NCBI GenBank assembly: GCA_965230495.1
Contig: OZ246004.1
Location: forward strand, 2,976,001 to 3,040,000
Direction: 5' to 3'
Source: JACJYM01 sp965230495
Lineage (GTDB): Bacteria > Bacteroidota > Bacteroidia > Chitinophagales > Saprospiraceae
Length of the DNA: 64,000 nt
Under the pieces are notes generated by a model. That model did no database searches. It saw only the letters and a list, made by a program, of their open reading frames with translations, and was not told the DNA's origin. Numbering within the stretch: position 1 is the stretch's first letter; every line of letters starts with the position of its first letter. Of the stretch, positions 17,747-26,181 are shown one piece after another. A program made the position numbers and the translations under genes.

Positions 17747-18322
17747 TTATAACTTTTTAACTTCATCATTTAATAACTGATATCGATCTCTTGACTCTTC
17801 ACATTGGGCGAAGCCATTCTTATCGAAATGTAATCTATGTCCATACTCACTTATCCATCCCATTTGACGACCGGGGTTTCCAACAATTAAAGCATAAGGC
17901 TTTACGTACTTGGTAACTACTGCCCCTGCCCCTATAAAAGAATATTCACCTAAATCATTCCCACAAACTATAGTGGCATTTGCTCCTATTGATACTCCTC
18001 TTTTTACCGTAGTTTTAGCATATTGATTTCGCCTGTTTACAGCACTTCTTGGATTTATTACATTAGTAAAAACCATACTTGGTCCTAGAAAAACATCATC
18101 CTCGCAAGTCACCCCCGTATAGATTGACACATTGTTTTGAACTTTTACATTGTTCCCCAAGACAACTTCAGGAGAAATAACCACATTTTGTCCGATATTG
18201 CACCCTTCTCCAATAATACAGTTTGGCATAATATGACTAAAGTGCCAAATTTTTGTTCCTGCTCCGATTTTAGCCCCTTCGTCAATAACTGCTGTAGGAT
18301 GAATAAAATAATCCTTACTCAT
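17747..18322 (-). CDS. wbpD: UDP-GlcNAc3NA N-acetyltransferase, WbpD/WlbB type
   Basis: This 191-residue left-handed beta-helix protein starts with FIHPTAVIDEGAKIGAGTKIW. It contains HFSHIMPNCIIGEGCNIGQNV, VFTNVINPRSAVNRR and VVTKYVKPYALIVGNPGRQMGWISEYG. The NPGRQMGW...YG ending and the TNxxxPR motif mark the WbpD/WlbB group, which acetylates the 3-amino group of UDP-2-acetamido-3-amino-glucuronate. The gene order WbpD-WbpE-WbpI-WbpB-WbpA within 9 kb supports the pathway. Confidence 0.9.
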   Translation of the reverse strand: MSKDYFIHPTAVIDEGAKIGAGTKIWHFSHIMPNCIIGEGCNIGQNVVISPEVVLGNNVKVQNNVSIYTGVTCEDDVFLGPSMVFTNVINPRSAVNRRNQYAKTTVKRGVSIGANATIVCGNDLGEYSFIGAGAVVTKYVKPYALIVGNPGRQMGWISEYGHRLHFDKNGFAQCEESRDRYQLLNDEVKKL

Positions 18323-19375
18323 TTATCTACTGTATTGTTTTTCATAATAAGTCTGATATTCTCCGGAAGTCACATTGTTTAACCATTCTTCATTTTCTAA
18401 ATACCAATCAATGGTCTCTTCCAAGCCCTTTTTAAAGGTGTATTCTGGCGTAAAGCCCAACTCTTCCAGTACCTTGCTTGCGTCAATGGCATATCGGAGA
18501 TCATGACCTGCACGATCAGTGACAAAAGTAATTAAGTCTCTGCTGCTACCCACTTTCCTCATTAGCTTCTGATCCATTAAATCACATAATACGCGTATCA
18601 ACTCTATATTTGCCCATTCGTTATGTCCTCCAATATTGTAGGTTTCTCCAACTTTTCCTTGATGAAAAATCAAGTCAATTGCTCTGGCATGATCTTTTAC
18701 GTGGAGCCAATCCCGTACATTTTCTCCTTTTCCGTAGACAGGTAAAGACTTGTTGTTTTTAATATTATTGATAAATAATGGTATTAGTTTCTCGGGAAAT
18801 TGATTGGGTCCATAATTATTGGAACAATTAGAAACAACTATAGGCAAACTATACGTATGATAGAATGACCTAACCAAATGATCACTGCCAGCCTTAGATG
18901 CAGAATAAGGGCTTCTGGGATCATAAGGTGTTTCTTCGGTAAACATTTCCTTGCTCATTGGTAGACTACCATACACTTCATCCGTAGAAATATGATAAAA
19001 CTTCTTGTCGCTTATCTCTTCTCCCCACTCCTTTTTAGCAATATTTAAAAGATTAGTAGTACCTAATAAATTGGTCTTCACAAAAATTAACGGATCGGAA
19101 ATTGACCTGTCTACGTGTGATTCCGCTGCAAGATGAATTACTGAATCTATATTGTACTTGAGGAATAACTCTAATATTTTTTCTGAATTGCAGATATCTC
19201 CTTTTTCAAAGTAGTAGTTGGGTTTATTTTCTATATCAATCAAGTTTTCCAAATTACCTGCATAGGTCAACTTGTCTAAATTGATAATCTTATATTCTGG
19301 GTAGTTGTTTACAAACCTCCTTATCACATGAGATCCTATAAATCCAGCTCCTCCTGTTACTAAAATACTTTTCAT
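18323..19375 (-). CDS. rfbB: dTDP-glucose 4,6-dehydratase
   Basis: This 350-residue extended SDR has the NAD motif LVTGGAGFIGSHVIRRF, HLAAESHVDRSI and the ISTDEVYGSLP catalytic region. YSASKAGSDHLVRSFYHTY carries the Tyr-Lys pair. NCSNNYGPNQFPEKLIP, RDWLHVKDHARAI and the C-terminal DRAGHDLRYAID are RmlB hallmarks. It turns dTDP-glucose into dTDP-4-keto-6-deoxyglucose. The gene overlaps the start of wbpD-side spacing tightly and follows ugd with a 4-base overlap. Confidence 0.95.
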   Translation of the reverse strand: MKSILVTGGAGFIGSHVIRRFVNNYPEYKIINLDKLTYAGNLENLIDIENKPNYYFEKGDICNSEKILELFLKYNIDSVIHLAAESHVDRSISDPLIFVKTNLLGTTNLLNIAKKEWGEEISDKKFYHISTDEVYGSLPMSKEMFTEETPYDPRSPYSASKAGSDHLVRSFYHTYSLPIVVSNCSNNYGPNQFPEKLIPLFINNIKNNKSLPVYGKGENVRDWLHVKDHARAIDLIFHQGKVGETYNIGGHNEWANIELIRVLCDLMDQKLMRKVGSSRDLITFVTDRAGHDLRYAIDASKVLEELGFTPEYTFKKGLEETIDWYLENEEWLNNVTSGEYQTYYEKQYSR

Positions 19376-20676
19376 GGTCTGCCTATAGATTCATAATGGA
19401 AACCTAAGTTCTCCATTGTTCTTTTTTCGTATAAATTTCTCCCATCAAAAACGACAGGGCTATTGAGTATGTTTTTCATTCTTTCGAAATCCGGAGATCT
19501 GAAAACACTCCATTCCGTAATTATAGCTAACGAATCCGCCCCTTCAAGAGCTTCATATTGATTTGAACAATATTCTATTCCTGTAGATATTTCTTTACTA
19601 AAATTTTGCATCGCTTCTGGGTCAAAAGCTTTAATCTTTGCTCCTCTGTTTAGAAGTCTGCTTACAATAGTTATGGCGGGAGCTTCTCTTATATCATCAG
19701 TTTCAGGTTTAAACGCAAGACCCCAAACGGCTATTGTTTTACCATTAATATCTCCATTAAAGTAATTTATAATTTTATTGGATAAAACCTCTTTTTGTAA
19801 TCTATTAACATTCATTACACTTTTCAATATCTTAAAGTCATAGTCGCTTTCTTCCGATGTTTTGGCAAGTGCTTGAACATCCTTTGGAAAACAACTACCT
19901 CCATATCCTACTCCCGGAAATAGAAATCGTTTTCCTATTCTGGTATCTGACCCCATTCCTTTCCTCACCATATCTACATTTGCCCCTACTTTGTCACACA
20001 AGTTGGCAATTTCGTTCATAAAACTTATTCTAGCCGCCAAATACGAATTAGCTGCGTATTTCGTCATTTCCGCACTCCTCTCATCCATGACTATTATGGG
20101 GTTTCCTTGCCTAACATAGGGTTCATAGAGTTTTTTCATGATGTCCTCCGCCTTTTTTGAAGAGGTTCCAATAACTACTCTATCCGGTTTAAGAAAATCA
20201 TCGACTGCCACTCCTTCTCTTAAAAATTCCGGATTAGAAACTACATCAAAGAGAGTTTTATCCAATTTTTTAGAAAGTATTTCACTAACTCTTTCAGATG
20301 TTCCTACAGGTACCGTGCTTTTATCCACTATTACTTTGTAGTCAGTGATCATTTCAGACAATTCTTTTGCCACATTCATTATGTATTTCAAGTCAGCAGA
20401 ACCGTCTTCTCCCGGCGGTGTTGGTAACGCCAAAAAAATAATTTGTGCATCTTTGATTCCTTCCTTGAGGTTCGTAGTAAAACTTAATCTATTTTGCCTG
20501 GTATTTCTAAGAAACAATGTTTCCAGACCTGGTTCGTAAATAGGAACCTCTCCATTTTTCATCCTATCCACCTTATCTTTATCTATATCTACGCATATAA
20601 CCTCGTTTCCTGTTTCGGCAAAACAAGTTCCAGATACTAATCCAACATAACCGGTTCCAACAACTGTAATTTTCAT
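19372..20676 (-). CDS. ugd: UDP-glucose 6-dehydrogenase
   Basis: This 434-residue enzyme has the N-terminal motif VVGTGYVGLVSGTCFAETG, STVPVGTSERV, VSNPEFLREGVAVDDF, and PGVGYGGSCFPKDVQAL with the catalytic Cys. The GYGGSCFPKD form separates it from the UDP-HexNAc dehydrogenase at 9985-11274. It oxidises UDP-glucose to UDP-glucuronate. It is the first sugar gene after the regulatory leader and the UpxY-like gene, with a 151-base leader upstream. Confidence 0.95.
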   Translation of the reverse strand: MKITVVGTGYVGLVSGTCFAETGNEVICVDIDKDKVDRMKNGEVPIYEPGLETLFLRNTRQNRLSFTTNLKEGIKDAQIIFLALPTPPGEDGSADLKYIMNVAKELSEMITDYKVIVDKSTVPVGTSERVSEILSKKLDKTLFDVVSNPEFLREGVAVDDFLKPDRVVIGTSSKKAEDIMKKLYEPYVRQGNPIIVMDERSAEMTKYAANSYLAARISFMNEIANLCDKVGANVDMVRKGMGSDTRIGKRFLFPGVGYGGSCFPKDVQALAKTSEESDYDFKILKSVMNVNRLQKEVLSNKIINYFNGDINGKTIAVWGLAFKPETDDIREAPAITIVSRLLNRGAKIKAFDPEAMQNFSKEISTGIEYCSNQYEALEGADSLAIITEWSVFRSPDFERMKNILNSPVVFDGRNLYEKRTMENLGFHYESIGRP

Positions 20677-20776
20677 CTATCTAAACTATTCTTTTGATTA
20701 TAAAGCAAGTCCTTTTTAAATGGTTTGTACATGCTTTTAAGTTAAGTTTATATTATTTTTAAGTGGATATGGCTTC

Positions 20777-20806
20777 GCCCTCAATAAGTCGCAACAACTT
20801 ATTCTT
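20777..20806 (-). promoter_or_regulatory. Hairpin in the leader between upxY-like gene and ugd
   Basis: A perfect 7-base inverted repeat (AATAAGT at 20783-20789 and ACTTATT at 20797-20803, 7-base loop) lies 22 bases past the UpxY-like stop codon in the transcript. On the transcribed strand it is followed by GAGGGCGAAGCC. It is not followed by a U tract, so it is not a normal terminator. I infer a possible pause or loading site for the antiterminator, by analogy with the ops hairpin of RfaH. There is no sequence match to ops. Confidence 0.35.
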
Positions 20807-20827
20807 AAAACACACTATTTTTTTATC

Positions 20828-21379
20828 TTATCCCACCAAAGCTAAAAAGCTTTTGTCCACCTCCATTTCTAAATCAATACCTAGTGTTTCAAGAGCTATA
20901 ATAAACACTTTCTGCCCTTTCTTCTCTATAATATGTCCTTTAGTTCCAACCAGATTTCCCACAATAATTTCTACTTTATCTCCTCTTCTCCATTCCGAAG
21001 GTTCTGCATTGATACTCGCTTTGTGCTCTCCAGTCACTTTTTTAAGTATTTCAATTTCTTGGTCAGGTATTGAATCAATTTTTTCTCCTGTTTTAATAAA
21101 TTTAAATACGTATTCGCTTTCCAATATTTTAATCTTCTCGTCCTCAAATATTCTTACGAATACATAGCAATTAATCAATGGAATATAATTTCTCTTTATT
21201 TTTCTTAAATATCTTTTAACTGATACTTTTAAAGGAATGTAGGTTTCTATTCCCTTTTTTTTGAGGTTTTCCGCAACGTATTTCTCTGCTTTATACTTAG
21301 TATATATAGCGTACCATTTTTTCTGCTTTAGCTCACCACTTTTTTCTACTCCCTCACTCATTCTTTTAATTAGTTTCAT
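20828..21379 (-). CDS. UpxY/RfaH-type NusG-like transcription antiterminator
   Basis: This 183-residue protein has an NGN domain from about residue 22 (KKWYAIYTKYKAEKYVAENL, then GIETYIPL and NYIPLINCYVFVRI). It has a C-terminal KOW domain (EWRRGDKVEIIVGNLVGTKGHI). UpxY proteins act on the operon they head, keeping RNA polymerase elongating through long polysaccharide operons. Its place as second gene of a 20-kb operon fits exactly. It overlaps the upstream regulator gene by 14 bases. The N-terminal start could be a later Met (MSEGVEKS), which would shorten it by six residues. Confidence 0.85.
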   Translation of the reverse strand: MKLIKRMSEGVEKSGELKQKKWYAIYTKYKAEKYVAENLKKKGIETYIPLKVSVKRYLRKIKRNYIPLINCYVFVRIFEDEKIKILESEYVFKFIKTGEKIDSIPDQEIEILKKVTGEHKASINAEPSEWRRGDKVEIIVGNLVGTKGHIIEKKGQKVFIIALETLGIDLEMEVDKSFLALVG

Positions 21380-21905
21380 GGGACCATAACATTAAAGCTT
21401 CTTCCAAATTGACCTCATCTGAAGCTAATAGGCTTTCATTGGTTTTATAACAAACGTATCGTATTTTTCTCTTAATCAATTCTTCGACCCGTTCAATTAA
21501 TTCTATAAGGTATGTTTTGTTGATATCTCCTATAAAGAGTAGGTCTATTATTTTGCTATCTCTTCCCTTGGCAAAATCGCCTATTACATAAACTTCTACA
21601 ACATCCCCCAGTCGTTCAATTACTTTTTCAATTATTTTATCAAAACCAATATACTTAAGAACAATATTATGCACATCAGTATAAAGCGGGTGATGTTTAT
21701 TCGCTTGAAAGTATTTTTTATTGCCCTTATGGTATGAAGAAAGCATACCTGCCTTTTCAAATCGGTTTAGCTCTAATCGAATCCCGTTGGAAGAGTCTCC
21801 AAACTCAGTTTGCAAGCTTCTCAAATAAGAGGAGGTGTTGCTGTTCAAAAAAAACTTTAGTAACAGCTTTACTCTGGTTTTAGAAGATATTAAAGTCTCT
21901 ATCAT
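21366..21905 (-). CDS. Winged-helix regulator with degenerate nucleotidyltransferase domain
   Basis: This 179-residue protein has a winged HTH over about residues 1-75 (LISSKTRVKLLLKFFLNS, LRSLQTEFGDSSNGIRLELNRFEKAGMLSS). It is followed by a MNT-like fold over about residues 95-175. The usual GSx..GxxxxxSDIDL signature reads GDFAKGRDSKIIDLLFIG, so the Ser of GS and one catalytic Asp are missing. Nucleotide transfer is unlikely. Proteins of this kind often precede UpxY genes in Bacteroidota polysaccharide loci. It has its own promoter and palindrome just upstream, which suggests autoregulation (inference). Confidence 0.7.
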   Translation of the reverse strand: MIETLISSKTRVKLLLKFFLNSNTSSYLRSLQTEFGDSSNGIRLELNRFEKAGMLSSYHKGNKKYFQANKHHPLYTDVHNIVLKYIGFDKIIEKVIERLGDVVEVYVIGDFAKGRDSKIIDLLFIGDINKTYLIELIERVEELIKRKIRYVCYKTNESLLASDEVNLEEALMLWSHETN

Positions 21906-21914
21906 TTATTTAAC

Positions 21915-21938
21915 GAGTAAAATAATTACTCAAAATTA
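21915..21938 (-). promoter_or_regulatory. Promoter -7 box with overlapping palindrome, head of the polysaccharide operon
   Basis: On the minus strand TAATTTTG (21938-21931) is a perfect Bacteroidota -7 box (TAnnTTTG), 26 bases before the ATG at 21905. No clear -33 TTG is present. Immediately downstream, sharing its last base, is the perfect inverted repeat GAGTAA-5 bases-TTACTC (21915-21931). It sits over the likely transcription start, where a bound dimer would block initiation. The likely binder is the winged-helix protein encoded next, which is inference. Confidence 0.5.
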
Positions 21939-21971
21939 AACATTTTTTACCTATTTTTTAATGTTTCTTCT

Positions 21972-24710
21972 CTAATCTAGGTTTCTAAGTAATAGTACCA
22001 ATGATAAAATTGCTGTCGCCTGAGCTATAGAATCTGCCATCACCTCTCCCCAGTCAATATCTTTGTTTTCCTTTTCTTTCCCTTCCCTGTCTAACTTTTT
22101 CTTTTTTCTGGGCACCGTTATGCTTGATCCCTCCTTTACATCTGGATACATTCTCCAAAAAAGAAATCTTTTTGTGCGATCTATCTTTCCGTTCCTATGA
22201 ATTACCGTCAAAGCAGATTTATCCGCATCGTCCGCAAACCCTCCAGCAAACTTATCTACATAATACTTCGCATTCTTTTCTCCTTCAAAAACCACATTGA
22301 TTTGCCCTTTTTCTACATATTTTTGATCATAAAGCTCAAATGCCTTTGTTGCTCCAGCAATGGACACAATAGTGTTTCTTTTCGGTATATTAATAACATC
22401 TCCCTTTTTTAAAATAATATCTTCATACTTATTCCTTCTTTTCAAAGCCTTTTCTAAGTCAATGACCACAGCTCCTGTTCCTTCCTCACTCCTTATTAAA
22501 GTAGCCCCTTCAATATATGCTTCTCTGGTTAAGCCTCCAGACATATCAATGATATCCGATATCCTAGTATTCTCTTTGACCAGTGTATACAATCCTGGAA
22601 ACTTGACTTCTCCTGAAACTGTAATATTTTGTTGCAGTTCAAACTCAGGTACTTTTCTTACAATAATTTGATCAAAAGGCTCTATTTTAAAATCTTTGGC
22701 TCCTTCGACCTCCATGTTCTCATTAATTCTAATATTCGCGACCTGTGTGTGTGTTCTTTTCTGGCTATCAAAATTTATACGGAAAACATCTATTTTATAC
22801 GGTGCGGCCTCCCTTTTTAAACCTCCTGAAAGTAAAATAGCACTTCTAATAGTAAGTGAAGGGTCATACAATAGTTCTCCTGGGTTTTTAACTGCACCGT
22901 CCACCAGAATATAGGATTCCTCGTAAAAGAAATTCTTATTAAAAACTCTTATTCTATCATTTGGTTTTAACAATACATTTTCTTCCGATAATGGAGAATT
23001 TAAAGCCCTTTCCAAATTGATATAATTGTACTGTACCCCTGACTCTTCTATGTTTTCTCTAAATATATATGCAATATTGGAAGCTTCTCTCTGAAGACCT
23101 CCTGCCAAAAAAATAAGGTCGTTAATTTTTAAATCCTCTCCTGAATCCAAAGTAAAAGACCCTGGAAACCTAACACCTCCTTCAATTATTACTGAAAAAA
23201 CATCTTTGTAGCGTGCCTTAGTATAAACTTTTATAACATCTCCCTTAACTAGTTCAATGTTTGATTGATCTTCCGAATTTTGTAAAACCGCTGAAAGATT
23301 AACCTTTAAATAATCTTTTGTCTTAAGGTCTTCATTAAATCTTATAATAAAAACCGTATCTGTAAGTGCATTTTCTTTTAATTCTGCTAAACTTATTAAG
23401 TCCAATAGTTCCATGCCCTCTTTTAACTCAAACCTTCCCTCATTCTCAACGGCCCCCTCTATCACCACATAATTTTCTATTTCTTCGGATATTGTCCCTA
23501 TGTTAATTGCGTCTCCCTCAAGTAATTCAAAATCTTCGCCTATCTTTTTCAATTTAGAATAATTAACATCCTGAATAATCCTTTCTCCCTCAACAAATCG
23601 TTCTATTTGAAGATTTTTAATAAATGCATCTACTCTTAGTCCTCCAGCGAACTCAATGAGTTCATTGAGGTTTTCATTTGGTTTAAGTTCATACCTCCTT
23701 GGTCTTTTTACCGCTCCTGAAATATTTACAACTTTTTTACTAATTGGAACAGAAATGTAATCATTCTCTTGGAGATAAAAATTTTCATTTACTTGTGGGT
23801 TCTTCAAATATTCATAAAGGTCAATAGTCTTTTCTTCTCCTGATCGAAGTAACTTTATATTCCTAACTGATCCTATCTCCGTCGGACCACCTGCAACAAC
23901 TAAGGCATTAATTGCTGTATTAACTGCTGATATCGTAAATGAACCCTGATTAAATACTTCTCCCACTATATGTACTGTGATCGTTCTTGCAGTAATAAGG
24001 TTGAGGTCCATTTGAGAGGGTTGGAAATAATAATAATTCCTCAATCTTTTTCTTATTAGTTCTTTAGCTGCAGAAATTGTCAATCCAGAAACATAAATTC
24101 TCGAAATCCTATCAGGTTTTATAAATCCTTCCTTAGAAACTTCTAGAACAAAATTTTCCTCTGTGTCACCCCAAATACTTACAGAAACTATATCTCCAGG
24201 GCCTAATTTATAACTATCCGGCACACTGGCCTCATTGGTAGCTCTATAAAAACTTATTGCTTTATCTTTGAATAAGTGATGTCCATAAATATTTACGTTG
24301 GGAATATCTGCATTTTCAATTTCAGATAATTTTTCCGATATCGCTTCTTCTAGTGTTGCCTCTTGTTCTGTGTTATCTGGAATTAATTCATCTATCTTGC
24401 TGTCTTCATTTGGTAACAGCTCAGAAGTCGTTGTTCCATCGTTCTCAACTTCTTTCTCTATTTTTTTGCTCTGTTCAAGTTCAAAAATAACCTCCCTAAT
24501 AGTCTTTTCATGTTTAAGTATTGTTTCGGGGTCATTTACGTCTAATTGATCCACATCAATGCCTTTTGCTTTTAGTGCCTGATAAACTTCTTCCTCATTC
24601 AAGCCCCTATCTTCAATTTCTTTTTGAATTTGAAGTTCTCCCAAATTCTGAGCACATACATTTATGGACAAAAAGGTTACAAAACAAAACAGAACTGCTA
24701 ATCGAAACAT
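21972..24710 (-). CDS. Multi-SLBB polysaccharide export protein (Wza-like)
   Basis: This 912-residue protein has a signal peptide (about residues 1-20, ending NVCAQ). An acidic linker follows to about residue 150, then a Poly_export domain starting at SYKLGPGDIVSVSIWGDTEENF. Some seven SLBB-type repeats come next, each with a G-x-V-x-x-P/G-x-x-x core followed by xxAGG. A C-terminal hydrophobic helix (QATAILSLVLLLRNLD) ends it. Wza of E. coli is about 380 residues with fewer repeats, so this is a long Bacteroidota form. The lipobox Cys is not evident. It should form the outer-membrane export channel. It has its own promoter and precedes the regulated operon. Confidence 0.85.
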   Translation of the reverse strand: MFRLAVLFCFVTFLSINVCAQNLGELQIQKEIEDRGLNEEEVYQALKAKGIDVDQLDVNDPETILKHEKTIREVIFELEQSKKIEKEVENDGTTTSELLPNEDSKIDELIPDNTEQEATLEEAISEKLSEIENADIPNVNIYGHHLFKDKAISFYRATNEASVPDSYKLGPGDIVSVSIWGDTEENFVLEVSKEGFIKPDRISRIYVSGLTISAAKELIRKRLRNYYYFQPSQMDLNLITARTITVHIVGEVFNQGSFTISAVNTAINALVVAGGPTEIGSVRNIKLLRSGEEKTIDLYEYLKNPQVNENFYLQENDYISVPISKKVVNISGAVKRPRRYELKPNENLNELIEFAGGLRVDAFIKNLQIERFVEGERIIQDVNYSKLKKIGEDFELLEGDAINIGTISEEIENYVVIEGAVENEGRFELKEGMELLDLISLAELKENALTDTVFIIRFNEDLKTKDYLKVNLSAVLQNSEDQSNIELVKGDVIKVYTKARYKDVFSVIIEGGVRFPGSFTLDSGEDLKINDLIFLAGGLQREASNIAYIFRENIEESGVQYNYINLERALNSPLSEENVLLKPNDRIRVFNKNFFYEESYILVDGAVKNPGELLYDPSLTIRSAILLSGGLKREAAPYKIDVFRINFDSQKRTHTQVANIRINENMEVEGAKDFKIEPFDQIIVRKVPEFELQQNITVSGEVKFPGLYTLVKENTRISDIIDMSGGLTREAYIEGATLIRSEEGTGAVVIDLEKALKRRNKYEDIILKKGDVINIPKRNTIVSIAGATKAFELYDQKYVEKGQINVVFEGEKNAKYYVDKFAGGFADDADKSALTVIHRNGKIDRTKRFLFWRMYPDVKEGSSITVPRKKKKLDREGKEKENKDIDWGEVMADSIAQATAILSLVLLLRNLD

Positions 24711-24734
24711 TTTTTATAAATTGATTCTTAAAAA

Positions 24735-24742
24735 CAAAGATA
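24735..24742 (-). promoter_or_regulatory. Promoter -7 box for the SLBB export gene
   Basis: The minus strand reads TATCTTTG, a perfect match to TAnnTTTG, 24 bases before the ATG at 24710. No convincing -33 element was found at the expected distance. It suggests that export gene transcription is independent of the operon that starts at 21905. Confidence 0.45.
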
Positions 24743-24821
24743 TTTATTTGATCTTTAATAACTGCCTTCTAGCTGTTATTATACGATCATTATAACGAGA
24801 GTCACAGTAATTTATTCAGCT

Positions 24822-25739
24822 TTATAGGCTGTCAAACTCTTTTTTACTAATTGCATATGTTCCTTTTTTACTGATAACATATGAGCTTGCCAAAATAGAT
24901 TTCTCAATTGCTTCTTTCAATGTCTTATTCTGGTGTAACATAAATGCTATTACCGCTAATGAAGTATCTCCTGCTCCAGACACATCAAAAACTTCTACCC
25001 GGGCCGTTTTAAAGTGCTCACTCCAAGATTCACAAACTAAAGACATTCCCTTTTCGGATCGGGTAACCAATAGATTTTCAATCTCATACTTTTCTCTGAC
25101 CTCTTCCGCTAATTTACCAACTTCAGAATTTTTATTAGTAATAGAAATATTAGCAACTTCTTGAAGCTCCTTAAAATTGGGTTTTACCATATAGACACCT
25201 TTGTACTTATTCCAATTTTTTCCTTTTGGGTCTATAATTAATTTAATATTTCTGGATTGGGTTACCTTTTTTGTTTCCTCAAGTAAACGCTCTGTAATTA
25301 CTCCCTTTCCATAATCCGAAATCACCAATACTTTCCCTTTATAATCTTTTATTTTGCCAATTATGTCTTCAACCGGCACTTCTCCTCTTTCCAGTTTTCT
25401 TTCTCTATCCACCCTGACAATCTGTTGCCCTGATGAAACAACTCTGGTTTTCTTCGTCGTAACAGCTCTTTCCTGTTTAGATAAATAACTTTTAATACCA
25501 TGTTCATTAAGTTTTTTATTTAATTCTTCTCCACTTTCATCATCTCCTATTATTCCAATTAGTCCTACAGAAAGTCCGAGTTTAACAAGGTTCAAAGCTA
25601 CATTTGCAGCACCTCCCAAAGTCATATACTCTTTACTAATGCTAACTACGGGTACTGGAGCTTCGGGCGATATCCTGTCACAATCACCAATTATATACTG
25701 GTCAAGTATTACATCTCCAAGGACCATGATATCCACCAT
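24822..25739 (-). CDS. PfkB-family sugar kinase, HldE N-domain-like (heptose-7-phosphate kinase)
   Basis: This 305-residue ribokinase-fold protein has LGDVILDQYIIGDCDRISPEAPVPVV near the N-terminus, the sequence form of the HldE/RfaE kinase domain. It also has LGGAANVALNL, ISDYGKGVIT, and the C-terminal GAGDTSLAVIAFML carrying the catalytic Asp. It has no cytidylyltransferase domain, so it is like stand-alone HldA. The likely role is phosphorylation of a heptose 7-phosphate for lipopolysaccharide core or surface glycan. No other heptose gene is visible here, so the substrate is uncertain. Confidence 0.75.
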   Translation of the reverse strand: MVDIMVLGDVILDQYIIGDCDRISPEAPVPVVSISKEYMTLGGAANVALNLVKLGLSVGLIGIIGDDESGEELNKKLNEHGIKSYLSKQERAVTTKKTRVVSSGQQIVRVDRERKLERGEVPVEDIIGKIKDYKGKVLVISDYGKGVITERLLEETKKVTQSRNIKLIIDPKGKNWNKYKGVYMVKPNFKELQEVANISITNKNSEVGKLAEEVREKYEIENLLVTRSEKGMSLVCESWSEHFKTARVEVFDVSGAGDTSLAVIAFMLHQNKTLKEAIEKSILASSYVISKKGTYAISKKEFDSL

Positions 25740-25886
25740 AATAATCTTTTTAAGAAAGAACGAAGCTAATCAATATTATTTGAACAGAATTATATATTAA
25801 AACATAGAAATTTTCAAATTGAAATGCAATAATCTGCATAAATTAGTTTCTTTGCTTAGTGCTTGAGTTAAATTGCCTTAAATGAT

Positions 25887-26180
25887 ATGAAATATATTCT
25901 TCCTCTTTTTATACTTTCTTTAGTTCTTATCTCCTGTAATAGTTCTAAAACACAGAGTAAAGGAGCTTCTATTTACAAAACACATTGTGTATTATGTCAC
26001 GGCGAAGATGGAAAATTGGGTCTTAATAATTCCAAAGATTTGACGGCTAGCACATTAAACCTTGAGGAAAAAGTCAAAATTATTACTCATGGAAAAAATA
26101 CCATGCTCGCTTATAAAAGCATTTTGACTAAAGAAGAAATAGACGCTGTCGCTTCCTATGTTCATAAACTAAAAAAATAG
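25887..26180 (+). CDS. Small c-type cytochrome lipoprotein
   Basis: This 97-residue protein has a lipoprotein signal (lipobox at LVLISC, Cys17). A single heme-binding motif CVLCH lies at residues 34-38 and a likely axial Met is at residue 73 (NTMLAYK). The C-terminal helix EEIDAVASYVHKLKK is typical of class I cytochromes c. It should be periplasmic and membrane-anchored, transferring electrons. The redox partner is unknown. Its stop codon lies one base before the GTG start of anmK, so the two are cotranscribed. Confidence 0.85.
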   Translation: MKYILPLFILSLVLISCNSSKTQSKGASIYKTHCVLCHGEDGKLGLNNSKDLTASTLNLEEKVKIITHGKNTMLAYKSILTKEEIDAVASYVHKLKK

Positions 26181-26181
26181 G

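Noticed and set aside
20763..21167. 134-codon frame on the plus strand opposite the UpxY-like gene
   Set aside because: It is antisense to a gene with clear NGN and KOW domains, and its translation shows the Ser/Ile-rich look of a reverse-strand shadow.
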